Assembly (NCBI GenBank): GCA_963664635.1
Contig: OY761542.1
Coordinates: 4,960,001 to 5,024,000 of the forward strand
Source: VXNE01 sp963664635
Lineage (GTDB): Bacteria > Pseudomonadota > Gammaproteobacteria > Pseudomonadales > Azotimanducaceae
Length of the DNA stretch: 64,000 nucleotides
Reading direction: 5' to 3'
The translations under genes were made by a program, and so were the position numbers. Under the pieces are notes generated by a model, which was not told where the DNA came from, did no database searches, and saw only the letters and a program-made list of their open reading frames with translations. Numbering within the stretch: position 1 is the first letter of the stretch; every line of letters starts with the position of its first letter. Positions 41,066 to 49,086 of the stretch are shown piece after piece.

Positions 41066-43459
41066 ATGCGATCGAAGACACTGCTCGTACTGCTTGGCAG
41101 CACATTCCTGACCCTGCCGCCCATCCACGCCGAGGAGACCTCGGCCGGCGCCGACGTAATCGAGGAACTGGTCGTCACCGCGCGGCGCCGGGAGGAGACG
41201 GTCCAGGAGGTGCCCATCCCGGTGACCGCGCTGGGCGGCCAGGCGCTCAAGGATCGGGCCGCGGACGACCTGACCGACCTGACCCGGCTCACGCCCAACA
41301 TGAACTTCAACGTTTCGGGCGTTTCCAGGAACACGGCGAACGTATTCCTGCGCGGCATCGGCCAGGTCAACTGGGCACCCTCCCAGGACCCGAAGATCGG
41401 CACGTACGTCGACGGCGTCTATCTCGGCCGACCGCAGGGTGGCGTATTCGACTTCCTGGACATCAACCGCGTGGAGGTGCTGCGCGGCCCGCAGGGGACG
41501 CTGTTCGGGCGCAACACCACGGCCGGGCTCGTGCACATCATCAGCAACCGGCCCACGACCGAGTTCGACTACTCGGTGGGCGCCGGTATCGGCAACGACA
41601 ACGCCCGTCGACTCGAGGGCATGGTCAACCTCCCGCTCAACGACGTGCTCGCCGCCCGCCTGGCGTTCCAGAGCCGCGAGGCGGACGGCTACGTCAGGAA
41701 CGTCAGCGCCAACGAGGACTGGGGCGACGAGAACTCGACGAGCGCCCGGCTGTCCTTCCGCTGGACACCGAACGATCGCGCCCACGCCGACCTGATCCTC
41801 GAGGCGTACCGGGCCGACGAGACCGCTTTGCTCGGTGCGTGCGAGTGGGGCGGGCCGCCGAACGGCGCCGACACGGCGCCCTTCACCGTCATGTGGGCGG
41901 CCTGGGTCTTCAACGTCTACGATGAGTTGCGCAACTCGTGTATCGGCACGTCCCCCTACCGGTCCAACGACAACGACCCCGACAACCGCAGCGACGCCGA
42001 GACCTACAGTGCCACCCTGGACCTGTCCGTCGACCTGGGCTTCGCGGATCTCACCTCCATCACTTCGTTCCGGGACCTCACCAGCTACAACGGTTCCTGG
42101 GGCTGGGGGACCGATGCCGTGGGAACCGTTTCGCTGATCGAGGTGCTCGGCACGACGGATGACGAAGGCGAGCAGTGGTCCCAGGAGTTTCGCCTGTCCG
42201 GTATTGCCATGAACGACCGGCTCGACTGGGTGATCGGCGTGTACGCCTTCGAGGAGAACAACATCATCAACCTGGACGTGCCCCTCCTGCGCGGGGCGGT
42301 GGCGCCCGACTGCGCGGTCTGGCCCGTCTTCTGCGCGCCCAGCGGCATTCCAGGGCTTCCCCTGGGCATTCTCGTGCAGAGTGCCTTCCAGGCAGGCGGC
42401 AGCCGCAACCAGAACATGGACGGCACCAACGCCTCGCAGGCGGTCTTCGGCGAGGTCACCTGGAGGTTCGCCGACACGTGGTCCCTGACCGCCGGCGCGC
42501 GCTACTCCCGCGACAAGCGCGAGTTCGAGCGCGCCGATCTGCAGTACGCCGTCCTCGAGCCCATTCCAGGCCACGGCTGCCGCCCCGGGGCCGGACCGCT
42601 CCGCAACGGCACGACCTGCATGGACGACGTCTCCTTCACCGAAGTCACGCCCCGCGCGATCCTGGCCTGGGACCTGGCGGACAACGTGATGCTGTACGCC
42701 GGCTGGAGCAAGGGGTACTCGAGCGGCGGCTTCAACCAGGACGTGAACATCCGGCCGTACGACCCCGAGATCTCCGGCAACTGGGAAGGCGGCATCAAGT
42801 CGACCTGGGCGAACGGCACCCGGCTGCTCAACCTCACGGCGTTCCACAACACCTACGAGAACCAGCAGATCACCGTGAGCCGCATCGTGAACGGCTTTCC
42901 GACGGCGGACCTGATCAACGCCCAGGAGGCGACCCTCTTCGGCGTCGAGGGTGAGTTCCGCGTCGAACTGCCGGCGAACTGGTACACCCAGGGAACGTTC
43001 GGCGTGATGAATGGCGAGTACGACGAGTTCACGGTCCTGGACAACCTCGGCCTGGTCGGGCAGGCGCCGCTCATCGTCGAGCGCGACCTCGCCGACACGG
43101 AGACGATCCGTGGCGCGCCGTACACGTACAGCCTCGCGCTGGGCAAGACCCAGGTGCTCGCCAACGGCGGCACGCTTGCCGGGCAGGTCGGCTGGGCCTT
43201 CCGCGGTCGCTCCTACAACACGCTCGAAACCCGCCAAAGCTCCCGCCAGGGCAAGTACGGGTTGCTCGACGCCCGCTTCGTGTGGGCGCTCCCGAACGGC
43301 CAGACCAGCATCTCCCTGACCGGCAACAATCTGCTGGGGCGGTTGTACTACCTCGGTGCGGTCGACCTGACGGGGCCTGGGGACCTCGGCACGAACACGA
43401 AGTACTGGGCCGAGCCGCGGCGGTTCCGGCTGGAGGTAACGCACCGCCTCGGGCAGTAG
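41066..43459 (+). CDS. TonB-dependent receptor
   Basis: 797 residues from ATG 41066, the start of a signal peptide (LLVLLGSTFLTLPPIHAEE). A TonB box-like IEELVVTARRREE follows, then the plug domain (IPVTALGGQALKD, GIGQVNWAPSQDPKIGTYVDGV, RVEVLRGPQGTLFGRNTTAG) and a 22-strand barrel ending in aromatic-rich strands (YWAEPRRFRLEVTHRLGQ). The class resembles receptors of sphingomonads and marine gammaproteobacteria for complex organic ligands rather than siderophores. It overlaps nothing and is followed by three GC hairpins. Ligand unknown. Confidence 0.92.
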   Translation: MRSKTLLVLLGSTFLTLPPIHAEETSAGADVIEELVVTARRREETVQEVPIPVTALGGQALKDRAADDLTDLTRLTPNMNFNVSGVSRNTANVFLRGIGQVNWAPSQDPKIGTYVDGVYLGRPQGGVFDFLDINRVEVLRGPQGTLFGRNTTAGLVHIISNRPTTEFDYSVGAGIGNDNARRLEGMVNLPLNDVLAARLAFQSREADGYVRNVSANEDWGDENSTSARLSFRWTPNDRAHADLILEAYRADETALLGACEWGGPPNGADTAPFTVMWAAWVFNVYDELRNSCIGTSPYRSNDNDPDNRSDAETYSATLDLSVDLGFADLTSITSFRDLTSYNGSWGWGTDAVGTVSLIEVLGTTDDEGEQWSQEFRLSGIAMNDRLDWVIGVYAFEENNIINLDVPLLRGAVAPDCAVWPVFCAPSGIPGLPLGILVQSAFQAGGSRNQNMDGTNASQAVFGEVTWRFADTWSLTAGARYSRDKREFERADLQYAVLEPIPGHGCRPGAGPLRNGTTCMDDVSFTEVTPRAILAWDLADNVMLYAGWSKGYSSGGFNQDVNIRPYDPEISGNWEGGIKSTWANGTRLLNLTAFHNTYENQQITVSRIVNGFPTADLINAQEATLFGVEGEFRVELPANWYTQGTFGVMNGEYDEFTVLDNLGLVGQAPLIVERDLADTETIRGAPYTYSLALGKTQVLANGGTLAGQVGWAFRGRSYNTLETRQSSRQGKYGLLDARFVWALPNGQTSISLTGNNLLGRLYYLGAVDLTGPGDLGTNTKYWAEPRRFRLEVTHRLGQ

Positions 43460-43460
43460 C

Positions 43461-43526
43461 GCGACCTGACGGTCGCGGCCCATCCTTGCGGATGGGTGCG
43501 GGGGCGACCCCATTGAGGGTCGCCCC
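43461..43526. terminator. Three consecutive hairpins between convergent genes
   Basis: Stems GCGACC/GGTCGC (43461-43476), CCCATCC/GGATGGG (43479-43496) and GGGGCGACCC/GGGTCGCCCC (43501-43526). They lie between the TonB receptor stop and the convergent VOC stop, so probably act as a bidirectional terminator. The first stem recurs at 10876 and, degenerate, 60089. Confidence 0.6.
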
Positions 43527-43930
43527 TACTCCGTCGGCGCCTCGTCGGTATCCTGACCGAACACGAGCACGTGACCGGCCGGGTCGGTGGCCTCGAACTC
43601 CTTCATTCCGTAGAACCGGACGACGAGGCCCGTCGCTGGCCAGCCGGCGACCGTGACTGACCTGTGCAGCGCCGCCACGTCGTCGACGTAGACGTAGTGC
43701 AGCGCCTGCGGATGGCGGCCGTCGACCAGCGGTGCCAGGGGAATGTACGTCGGGCTCGCGAGCATGAGGCGGGCACCCCCGCACTGCAGCGACGCCCAAC
43801 CGCTCCGCCCCACATCGTCCATGCGGTCGCGCACCTCGAAGCCGAGCACGTCCGTATAGAAGGCCAGCGTTTCCTGCACGTCCTCGCAGATCAGCATGGG
43901 CACGAGTCCTGATACGCGGGCGGCGGGCAT
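43526..43930 (-). CDS. VOC/glyoxalase family protein
   Basis: 134 residues from ATG 43930, with GGAGG eight bases upstream. Bleomycin-resistance/glyoxalase fold: LVPMLICEDVQETLAFYTDVLGFEV, LHYVYVDDVAALHRS and FEATDPAGHVLVFGQ. The first metal ligand position (usually His) is absent, so it may be a binding protein or lack activity. It is divergent from the luciferase-like gene by 76 bp. Confidence 0.8.
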   Translation of the reverse strand: MPAARVSGLVPMLICEDVQETLAFYTDVLGFEVRDRMDDVGRSGWASLQCGGARLMLASPTYIPLAPLVDGRHPQALHYVYVDDVAALHRSVTVAGWPATGLVVRFYGMKEFEATDPAGHVLVFGQDTDEAPTE

Positions 43931-44005
43931 GGAAGCTCCTCCGGGTCGGTTGGCGAGCCCATTCATGGTATATCCCACGCAACCACCCGCGAGGAGACTT
44001 CCGAA

Positions 44006-44991
44006 ATGGCCGAGGGAACACCGTTGGGGATCACCGTCGGGAGCCTGGCGGCGCTCGGCCCGCGCGCGACGACCGAGATCGCGCAACTGGCCGAGTCCCT
44101 GCACTACCGCTCGCTGTGGACCGTCGAAGCGACGGGCACGGACGCCTTCACCCTGCTGGCGGCGGTTGCGACGGTGACCCCGAAGATGGGGCTCGGAACG
44201 GGCATCGTCCCCATACAGCTCCGCACGCCGCCGCTGGCCGCGATGTCCGCCGCCACCCTGCAGGCCCTCAGCCCCGACGCGGACGTCTGGCTGGGCCTCG
44301 GCGTATCCGCGCCTGCCATCCTCCGGCAGCACGGCATGCCCGCCGCGGACCGGCCGCTCGCCATGATGCGGGAGTACGTCGCCCTCGTGCGCGAGTGCCT
44401 GTCCGGCGAATCCGTGACGTTCGAGGGCGACTTCTGGCAGGTGAAACGGTTCCGCCTCGGCGTCCGCCTGCGGGAGCGCCGCCCGCAGATCGTGACGGCG
44501 GCGCTCAACCCCCGGATGCTCCGGCTCGCCGGCGAGGTCGCCGACGGCGTCCTGCTGAACTACATCCCCGCCTCCCACGTTGGGCCTTCCATCGAGCACG
44601 TCCGCGCCGGCGGCGACGCGACGATCTTCGCCTACGTCCACGCCGCCGTCGGCGACTTCGAGCGGCGCGCCACGTCCGCCCGCCGGGATCTCTTCAACTA
44701 CGCGATGGCGGACGGATACGCCCGCATGTTCCGCGCCAGCGGGTTCGGGGACGAGGTCGACGAAGTGCGCGCGCGGCGGAGCGCGACCGCGACGGCGCCC
44801 TGGCCGCGGTATCGGACCGCATGATCCAGGCCATCGACTTCATCGGCGATGCCGGCGAGGTCACCGACTTCGTGCGGAGCTACGTGGACGCCGGGGTCCA
44901 GCGTCCCGTGCTGATGCCCCTGCCCTGGGGCGACGACCGCTTCGCGGTGACGAGGGAGACCATGGCGGCGGCGGCAAAGGCCGTCGGCTGA
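44006..44991 (+). pseudogene. LLM class flavin-dependent oxidoreductase, frameshifted
   Basis: ATG 44006 starts a luciferase-like monooxygenase/F420-type TIM barrel: GITVGSLAAL, YRSLWTVEATGTDAF, MGLGTGIVPIQLRTPP, VWLGLGVS and PQIVTAALNPRMLRLAGEVADGVLLNY. After GFGDEVDEVRA the frame fails at a GCGCGCGCGG run near 44767-44776; two extra bases (CG) shift it. The proper C-terminus (ERDRDGALAAVSDRMIQ...DAGVQRPVLMPLPWG) continues in another frame to the TGA at 44991. Slippage in the CG run, real or in assembly, is the likely cause. Confidence 0.8.
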
Positions 44992-44992
44992 G

Positions 44993-45270
44993 TCAGCTCC
45001 GCCAGTCACCCAACAGCCGCGTGACGTTGTCCTCGCTCATGAGGTCGATGTCGTACCGACGCTCCAGGAACGGGCGCACGTCGTCCACCAGGCGTCCCCA
45101 ATCGAGAGCGCGGAGCCGTTCCCGCGCCGCGCTGCGCCAGGTCCGCGGACCCTGCGCCTCCCCGGTCCAGCCGCTCTGCTCCAGGGCCGCATTCAGCAGG
45201 TCGAGGTTGGGCGCGGGCCAGTCCCGGTCGCTCAGGTACCAGATCAGGTGTGGCCGCGCATGGGTGCGGG
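44993..45270 (-). pseudogene. C-terminal fragment of an AbiEii-type nucleotidyltransferase toxin
   Basis: The minus strand reads HLIWYLSDRDWPAPNLDLLN...SGWTG...ALDWGRLVDDVRPFLERR...LGDWRS to the TGA at 44993. This is the C-terminal part of AbiEii/AbiGii toxins (YLSDPDWPAPNL, DVRPFLE). No start precedes it, and the N-terminal part of the same family lies 1.4 kb upstream on the same strand (46706-46942). It is thus the severed 3' end of one gene. Confidence 0.75.
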
Positions 45271-45439
45271 CGACAGCGCATCCCCGACGCGCCGGTCCGG
45301 CGATGATGTGGGGGGCGGGAATCGAAGCATCCTCATACGCGTTCCGGTCGACGTGGCGTATTTTGGAGCGGGAGCGTGGCGAGAACTGGGAGGCGGCCGA
45401 GGTCAGGCGTATCTGCGCCGGGGTGGCGCACGCCGGCGC
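45271..45439. other. Junction between the AbiEii fragment and the HEPN gene
   Basis: About 170 bp with no supported gene. One boundary of the insert that split AbiEii should lie here. No clear target-site repeat was seen. Confidence 0.35.
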
Positions 45440-46114
45440 TCAGTGGGAGGCGGCAAGCTTCGCGTCGACGCCGGCAAGGAACTTGGCCGCGCAGGCGGGG
45501 ATGGCTTCGGTGAAGTCGACCATTTCGTGCTTCGGTCGCGGCGCCCGGTTTCGACGCGGCTGTTCGAAGTCAATGTCCATCTCGTGCGCGATCTGGTTGC
45601 GGGCGCGGAATATGGAGTCGAAGAGGTTCATGTCAGCGACCAGTTCGCGCGACGGGAGGTCGAAGAAGGAACCCGCTCGGAGGATCTGGGCTTTCGACTG
45701 CAGGCTCCTGCCAGTGAGATCCCGCACAAGTTCTTCGACGAGCGCATCTCGCGGGTTGCCGGCGGTGAGGATTCGCGACAGAAGGCCCGTGGCGAAGCGA
45801 CCATCGGTCGGCAGTTGCTTCTCCACGAAGTCTCGGAAGTTGTCTTCGGCCCGGTCGACGCGGTCGATCACCGCCGGCAGCGCGTCCCGTATGGCGTGCT
45901 TGATCATGGAATCAAGGCCGGAGCAGGCGAATACGAGCATCGCCCGGAGCAGGTCGACATCGCGGTCGGCGGGAGCGCCGCGACCGCGGCGATTCTGGCG
46001 ATCCTCAAAGGTTTCGAGGAAGGACGTGACAGTGGCACGGGTGTGGGCGAGCACCAAGTGCGTGTTACGAAGCTCCTGTGCCGCCGGTTCGGGCGGTTCG
46101 GGCCCGAACGGCAT
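45440..46114 (-). CDS. HEPN-domain-like protein with RxxxxH motif
   Basis: 224 residues from ATG 46114, which overlaps the upstream stop as TGATG. All-helical, with LLRAMLVFACSGLDSMIKHAIRDAL as the first HEPN-type helix and FRARNQIAHEMD carrying R172-x4-H177, the metal-independent RNase motif of HEPN toxins. Such proteins are effectors in toxin-antitoxin and abortive-infection systems. It is coupled to a broken beta-flower gene and sits inside the split AbiEii locus. I do not recognise the exact subfamily; the motif could also belong to a non-nucleolytic HEPN. Confidence 0.68.
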   Translation of the reverse strand: MPFGPEPPEPAAQELRNTHLVLAHTRATVTSFLETFEDRQNRRGRGAPADRDVDLLRAMLVFACSGLDSMIKHAIRDALPAVIDRVDRAEDNFRDFVEKQLPTDGRFATGLLSRILTAGNPRDALVEELVRDLTGRSLQSKAQILRAGSFFDLPSRELVADMNLFDSIFRARNQIAHEMDIDFEQPRRNRAPRPKHEMVDFTEAIPACAAKFLAGVDAKLAASH

Positions 46115-46564
46115 CAGGAACGGTTCGAAGCGGACGATTGCGCGTGGACATCCCGGGCGCCCGGAGGCAGGGCGGCGGGTGTGAGCGTGCCAGGGTGACC
46201 CGGATAGCCGGGGTATTCAGGTATGTCCGGGCGGCCGGGGTATCCGCGATAGGGCTTTCCTCGCAACGCGTAGAGCCTTGCATGGCAGGAGTCTTCGGGG
46301 AGGATGGTCGCCAAGTACTCACCACGCGCCGTGACGACATCGTCGGAGCCGTCGATCCAGGGTGTCCAACCGAGGAAGTCGCCGTTGCGGTCGAAGACTA
46401 GGCGCGTCGCCTGGCGGCGACGCGATCGAGTTGCTCCGCAACTCGGAGGCGCTGTTCGTAAACTTGGCTCATCTTTCCACTCGAAGGCTGCTCAAGGAAT
46501 CTAGGTCGCCGGCCTTGAAAGCTATCCAACTTCCGTCGGAGTCGAAGAGGTAGCGGACATCCAT
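46114..46564 (-). pseudogene. Beta-flower-type protein with PGYPG tail, broken frame
   Basis: The minus strand from ATG 46564 reads MDVRYLFDSDGSWIAFKAGD and stops at 46469; a second frame (MSQVYEQRLRVAEQL) starts in an ATGA overlap and stops; a third frame continues LVFDRNGDFLGWTPW, DDVVTARGEYLATI, then GKPYRGYPGRPDIPEYPGYPG. The FDxxGxWIAF/FDxNGxFLGW repeats and PGYPG tail are typical of small '4-fold beta flower' proteins. At least one frameshift separates the parts, so I call it a pseudogene. Its stop overlaps the HEPN start, so the two formed an operon. Confidence 0.6.
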
Positions 46565-46639
46565 ATCCGGATTATGGCGGCACTCGCAGGCCCTTGATGG
46601 CGAGGGTGTGTGCGTCCTGTGCGTCGCGCTGCCGACTGA

Positions 46640-46942
46640 TCGAGCCTCTGTGAGCAGGTCGACGGAGTAGTCCTCGACGGCAAGCTCCGAGCGAACGGCG
46701 TTCAGCTACGCACGCAGATCGTAACCCGAACGGTCGCCCTCCAATGCGAAGTCCAGATCTTCCGAGTAACGCGGCAGGCCGAAAGCGAAACGCAGGCACG
46801 TCCCTCCCCGGAAGGCCAGCGAAGTCATCGCCCCGGCGCGCTGGAACGCTCCGAGGATACGGCCCTGGAGATACTCCCGAACGACGTTCCGGCCCTGCAG
46901 CGGCGGATTCTCCCCAACCAGTTGTCGAAGATGTTCCTTCAC
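46640..46942 (-). pseudogene. abiEii: N-terminal part of the AbiEii toxin gene, truncated
   Basis: GTG 46942 overlaps the AbiEi stop (GTGA). The sequence MKEHLRQLVGE...GRNVVREYLQGRILGAFQRAGAM, then FRGGTCLRFAFGLPRYSEDLDFALEG, is the nucleotidyltransferase core with GG and the SEDLDF aspartate pair. A TAG at 46708-46706 stops it after 78 residues; beyond the stop, the same frame still reads LNAVRSELAVEDYSVDL, which is the normal continuation, before similarity ends near 46640. With the 3' end at 44993-45270, this shows a toxin gene inactivated by a nonsense mutation and an insertion. Confidence 0.82.
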
Positions 46943-47574
46943 AGCCTCTCGTACCGCGGTGTCTCGCCCGCGAGCCGACCGATGCGCTCGGCGGCACGCA
47001 GCAGTTTGGGGACGCCGGATTCCCTGGCGAAGGCGTCAAGAGCATCCAGGCCCAAGGTGTCGAAGTTCAGGCGAAGCTCCCCGAGGTAGGCGAGGTCGTC
47101 TCCCCCCGGTTGCAGATAGACGTGGTCGAGCAGCGCCTTCTCCGCGTCCGCCACGAACGCCTGCTGTCCGCCCGACAGCCCGACCTGCCGGTACCCGAAG
47201 CGCAGTTTCGGCTTCAGTCTGCGGAAAGAGAATCGCCCGACCGGCGTCCCATAGCTGGTCGGCCTCCCGCCCGTGCAACTCGTGACCTCGGCGACGTACT
47301 CCGGAATCGCGTGCGCGAACGCCAGTGCCGAGAGCCCGCTGACATACGACCCCGGAGCCAGCCGGTTCGCCACCAGGAACGGCTCCGGACGCTGCTTTTG
47401 CCAGGGAGGCGCCAGAGCGTACAGTCCACGTCGCAGTTGGAGCACGCGTCCGGCTCCGGTCCAGCGGCAGAGCTGGCGGTGCAGGTTGGCCGGGTCCACG
47501 GCGCCGGCCAGCAGAAACCCGGTCTCGAACACCGGTTCGTCCGCGACGATTTCAACGAGTTCCTCGAATCTCAT
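46939..47574 (-). CDS. abiEi: AbiEi-type antitoxin (type IV toxin-antitoxin system)
   Basis: 211 residues from ATG 47574. N-terminal winged helix (FETGFLLAGAVDPANLHRQLCRWTGAGRVLQLRRGLYALAPP split over helix and wing), then the AbiEi C-terminal domain with GSYVSGLSALAFAHAIPE and EKALLDHVYLQ. AbiEi represses its own promoter and counters the AbiEii toxin. The toxin gene downstream is broken, so the antitoxin is now unpaired. An inverted repeat lies 5 bp upstream of its start, as in known AbiE systems. Confidence 0.88.
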   Translation of the reverse strand: MRFEELVEIVADEPVFETGFLLAGAVDPANLHRQLCRWTGAGRVLQLRRGLYALAPPWQKQRPEPFLVANRLAPGSYVSGLSALAFAHAIPEYVAEVTSCTGGRPTSYGTPVGRFSFRRLKPKLRFGYRQVGLSGGQQAFVADAEKALLDHVYLQPGGDDLAYLGELRLNFDTLGLDALDAFARESGVPKLLRAAERIGRLAGETPRYERL

Positions 47575-47578
47575 AGCG

Positions 47579-47604
47579 ATAACTTACCAACCAGGGCAAG
47601 TTAT
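47579..47604 (-). promoter_or_regulatory. Inverted repeat before abiEi, probable autoregulatory operator
   Basis: ATAACTT and AAGTTAT arms separated by 12 nt, immediately upstream of the AbiEi ATG. Known AbiEi proteins bind inverted repeats in their own promoter. Confidence 0.6.
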
Positions 47605-47738
47605 TGCGATTAGCCGGGCCGTCCTCCTTCCGATGCCCGCCACCACCGCGGACCTGCCTTGACCCTGACGGCCTTCCCGTGAACACTTGCCGTCCCTTGC
47701 CGGGGGCGCGACGAGCGCGTCCTCCGGGATGCGCCAGG

Positions 47739-47764
47739 GATGGCTCCGGGATGGCTCCGGGATG
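47739..47764. repeat. Tandem 11-bp repeat
   Basis: GGATGGCTCCG occurs twice in tandem followed by a partial third copy, just before the tRNA gene. Confidence 0.6.
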
Positions 47765-47771
47765 AGCAGAC

Positions 47772-47848
47772 GGGTGCGTAGCTCAGTTGGTTAGAGCGCT
47801 GTCTTCACATGGCAGAAGTCGCTGGTTCGAATCCAGCCGCGCCCACCA
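47772..47848 (+). tRNA. tRNA-Val(CAC)
   Basis: 77 nt folding into a full cloverleaf: acceptor GGGTGCG/CGCGCCC with one U-G pair, D-arm GCTC...GAGC, anticodon stem CTGTC/GGCAG with loop TTCACAT (anticodon CAC), T-arm GCTGG-TTCGAAT-CCAGC, discriminator A and encoded CCA. It reads GUG codons. It lies between the AbiE locus and a DUF4143 ATPase, a typical place for accessory DNA. Confidence 0.95.
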
Positions 47849-47871
47849 CCCGCCTTCGCCCGAAACATATT

Positions 47872-47900
47872 GAAAATTGGAATCTCTAGTTCCAATTTTC
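47872..47900. promoter_or_regulatory. Perfect AT-rich inverted repeat before the DUF4143 gene
   Basis: GAAAATTGGAA and TTCCAATTTTC, 11 bp perfect arms around 7 nt, ending 16 bp before the start codon. Probable operator; could also act as a terminator for the tRNA transcript. Confidence 0.55.
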
Positions 47901-47916
47901 ATGGTAAATTCGCCCC

Positions 47917-49068
47917 ATGTTGCCGCGCAACGCCCACCGCGAGCGCATAGGCGCGCTACTGGACGACAGTCCGGTCGTCGCCCTGATCGGCGCCCGTCAG
48001 GTCGGCAAGACGACGCTTGCCCGGGAACTCGCCAGACGGTATCCGACGCAGACACACCTGTTCGACCTCGAGTCCTCCGCGGATCTTGCGCGCCTCGGCG
48101 ATCCGTTGCTGGCGCTCTCGGATCTCGAAGGACTGGTCGTTCTCGACGAGGTGCAACGCCGTCCCGACCTGTTCCCGACATTACGCGTGCTGGCCGACCG
48201 TCGCCCTCTTCCGGCCCGGTTCCTGGTCCTGGGGAGCGCCTCGCCCGACTTGCTGCAACAGAGTTCCGAGTCCCTCGCCGGCCGCGTCGCCTACTACGAG
48301 TTGCCCGGGCTGTCCATGGCCGAGACGGGCCCATCGCAAGTGGACGGCCTCTGGCTGCGGGGTGGCTTCCCAGCCTCGTTCACGGCCCGTAGCGATGCCG
48401 CCAGTTACCGGTGGCGTCGGGACTTCGTGCAGACGTTCGTCGAGCGGGACATCGCGCAACTCGGCATCGGCATCCCCGCCGCCACGCTCGAACGTTTCTG
48501 GAGCATGCTCGCCCACTACCACGCGCAGGTCTGGAACGGCTCGGAGCTGGCGCGGGCGTTCAGCGTCTCCCATCACACCGCGCGCCGTTACCTCGACGCC
48601 CTGGAAGCCACGTTCATGGTACGCAGCCTCAAGCCCTGGAGCGCGAACCTGGGCAAGCGCCAGGTTCGGTCGCCCAAGGTCTATGTCCGTGACTCGGGGC
48701 TCCTCCACCGCCTGCTCGACATCGCGACGCGGGAGCAACTGGAGCGCCACCCCAAGGTAGGCGCTTCCTGGGAGGGCTTCGTCATCGAGAACGCCATTCG
48801 GGCACTGGGAGCCGAAGACCGGCAGTGCTATTTCTGGGCCACACACTCCGGTGCCGAAATCGACCTGATCGTGCAGCAGGGGGGCCGGCTCCGCGGTCTC
48901 GAGGTCAAGCGCACCAGTGCGCCGGCGGTCACCCGTTCCATGCACAACGCCGCGGCGGACCTGGACCTCGAGCGTCTCGACGTGATTCATGCGGGCGCGG
49001 AAACGTATCCACTCGCCGAGGGCATCCGCGCCGTCGCGGCCGGCCGCATGCTGGACGACCTGCCGTGA
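47917..49068 (+). CDS. DUF4143 AAA ATPase
   Basis: 383 residues from ATG 47917. Walker A VVALIGARQVGKTTLARELA (residues 20-39), Walker B LEGLVVLDEVQRRPDLF, sensor FLVLGSASPDLL; then winged-helix and DUF4143 domain with FVQTFVERDIAQLG, KVYVRDSGLLHRLL, SWEGFVIENAI and the nuclease-like CYFWATHSGAEIDLIV...LEVKRT (PD-(D/E)xK pattern). Frequent single-gene accessory ATPase of unknown role, often near tRNAs and toxin genes, as here. The perfect inverted repeat upstream suggests autoregulation. Confidence 0.88.
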   Translation: MLPRNAHRERIGALLDDSPVVALIGARQVGKTTLARELARRYPTQTHLFDLESSADLARLGDPLLALSDLEGLVVLDEVQRRPDLFPTLRVLADRRPLPARFLVLGSASPDLLQQSSESLAGRVAYYELPGLSMAETGPSQVDGLWLRGGFPASFTARSDAASYRWRRDFVQTFVERDIAQLGIGIPAATLERFWSMLAHYHAQVWNGSELARAFSVSHHTARRYLDALEATFMVRSLKPWSANLGKRQVRSPKVYVRDSGLLHRLLDIATREQLERHPKVGASWEGFVIENAIRALGAEDRQCYFWATHSGAEIDLIVQQGGRLRGLEVKRTSAPAVTRSMHNAAADLDLERLDVIHAGAETYPLAEGIRAVAAGRMLDDLP

Positions 49069-49086
49069 CACCGGCGACCACGGCGG

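Noticed and set aside
40637..43513. Long minus-strand frame opposite the TonB receptor
   Set aside because: Composition of a shadow frame; plug and barrel motifs are on the plus strand.
45248..46198. 316-codon plus-strand frame opposite the HEPN protein
   Set aside because: Arg/Gly-rich without motifs; the minus-strand frame has a helical pattern, an RxxxxH motif and coupled start.
47772..47848. tRNA-Val as attachment site of an integrated element
   Set aside because: No integrase and no second copy of the tRNA 3' end was seen in the window.
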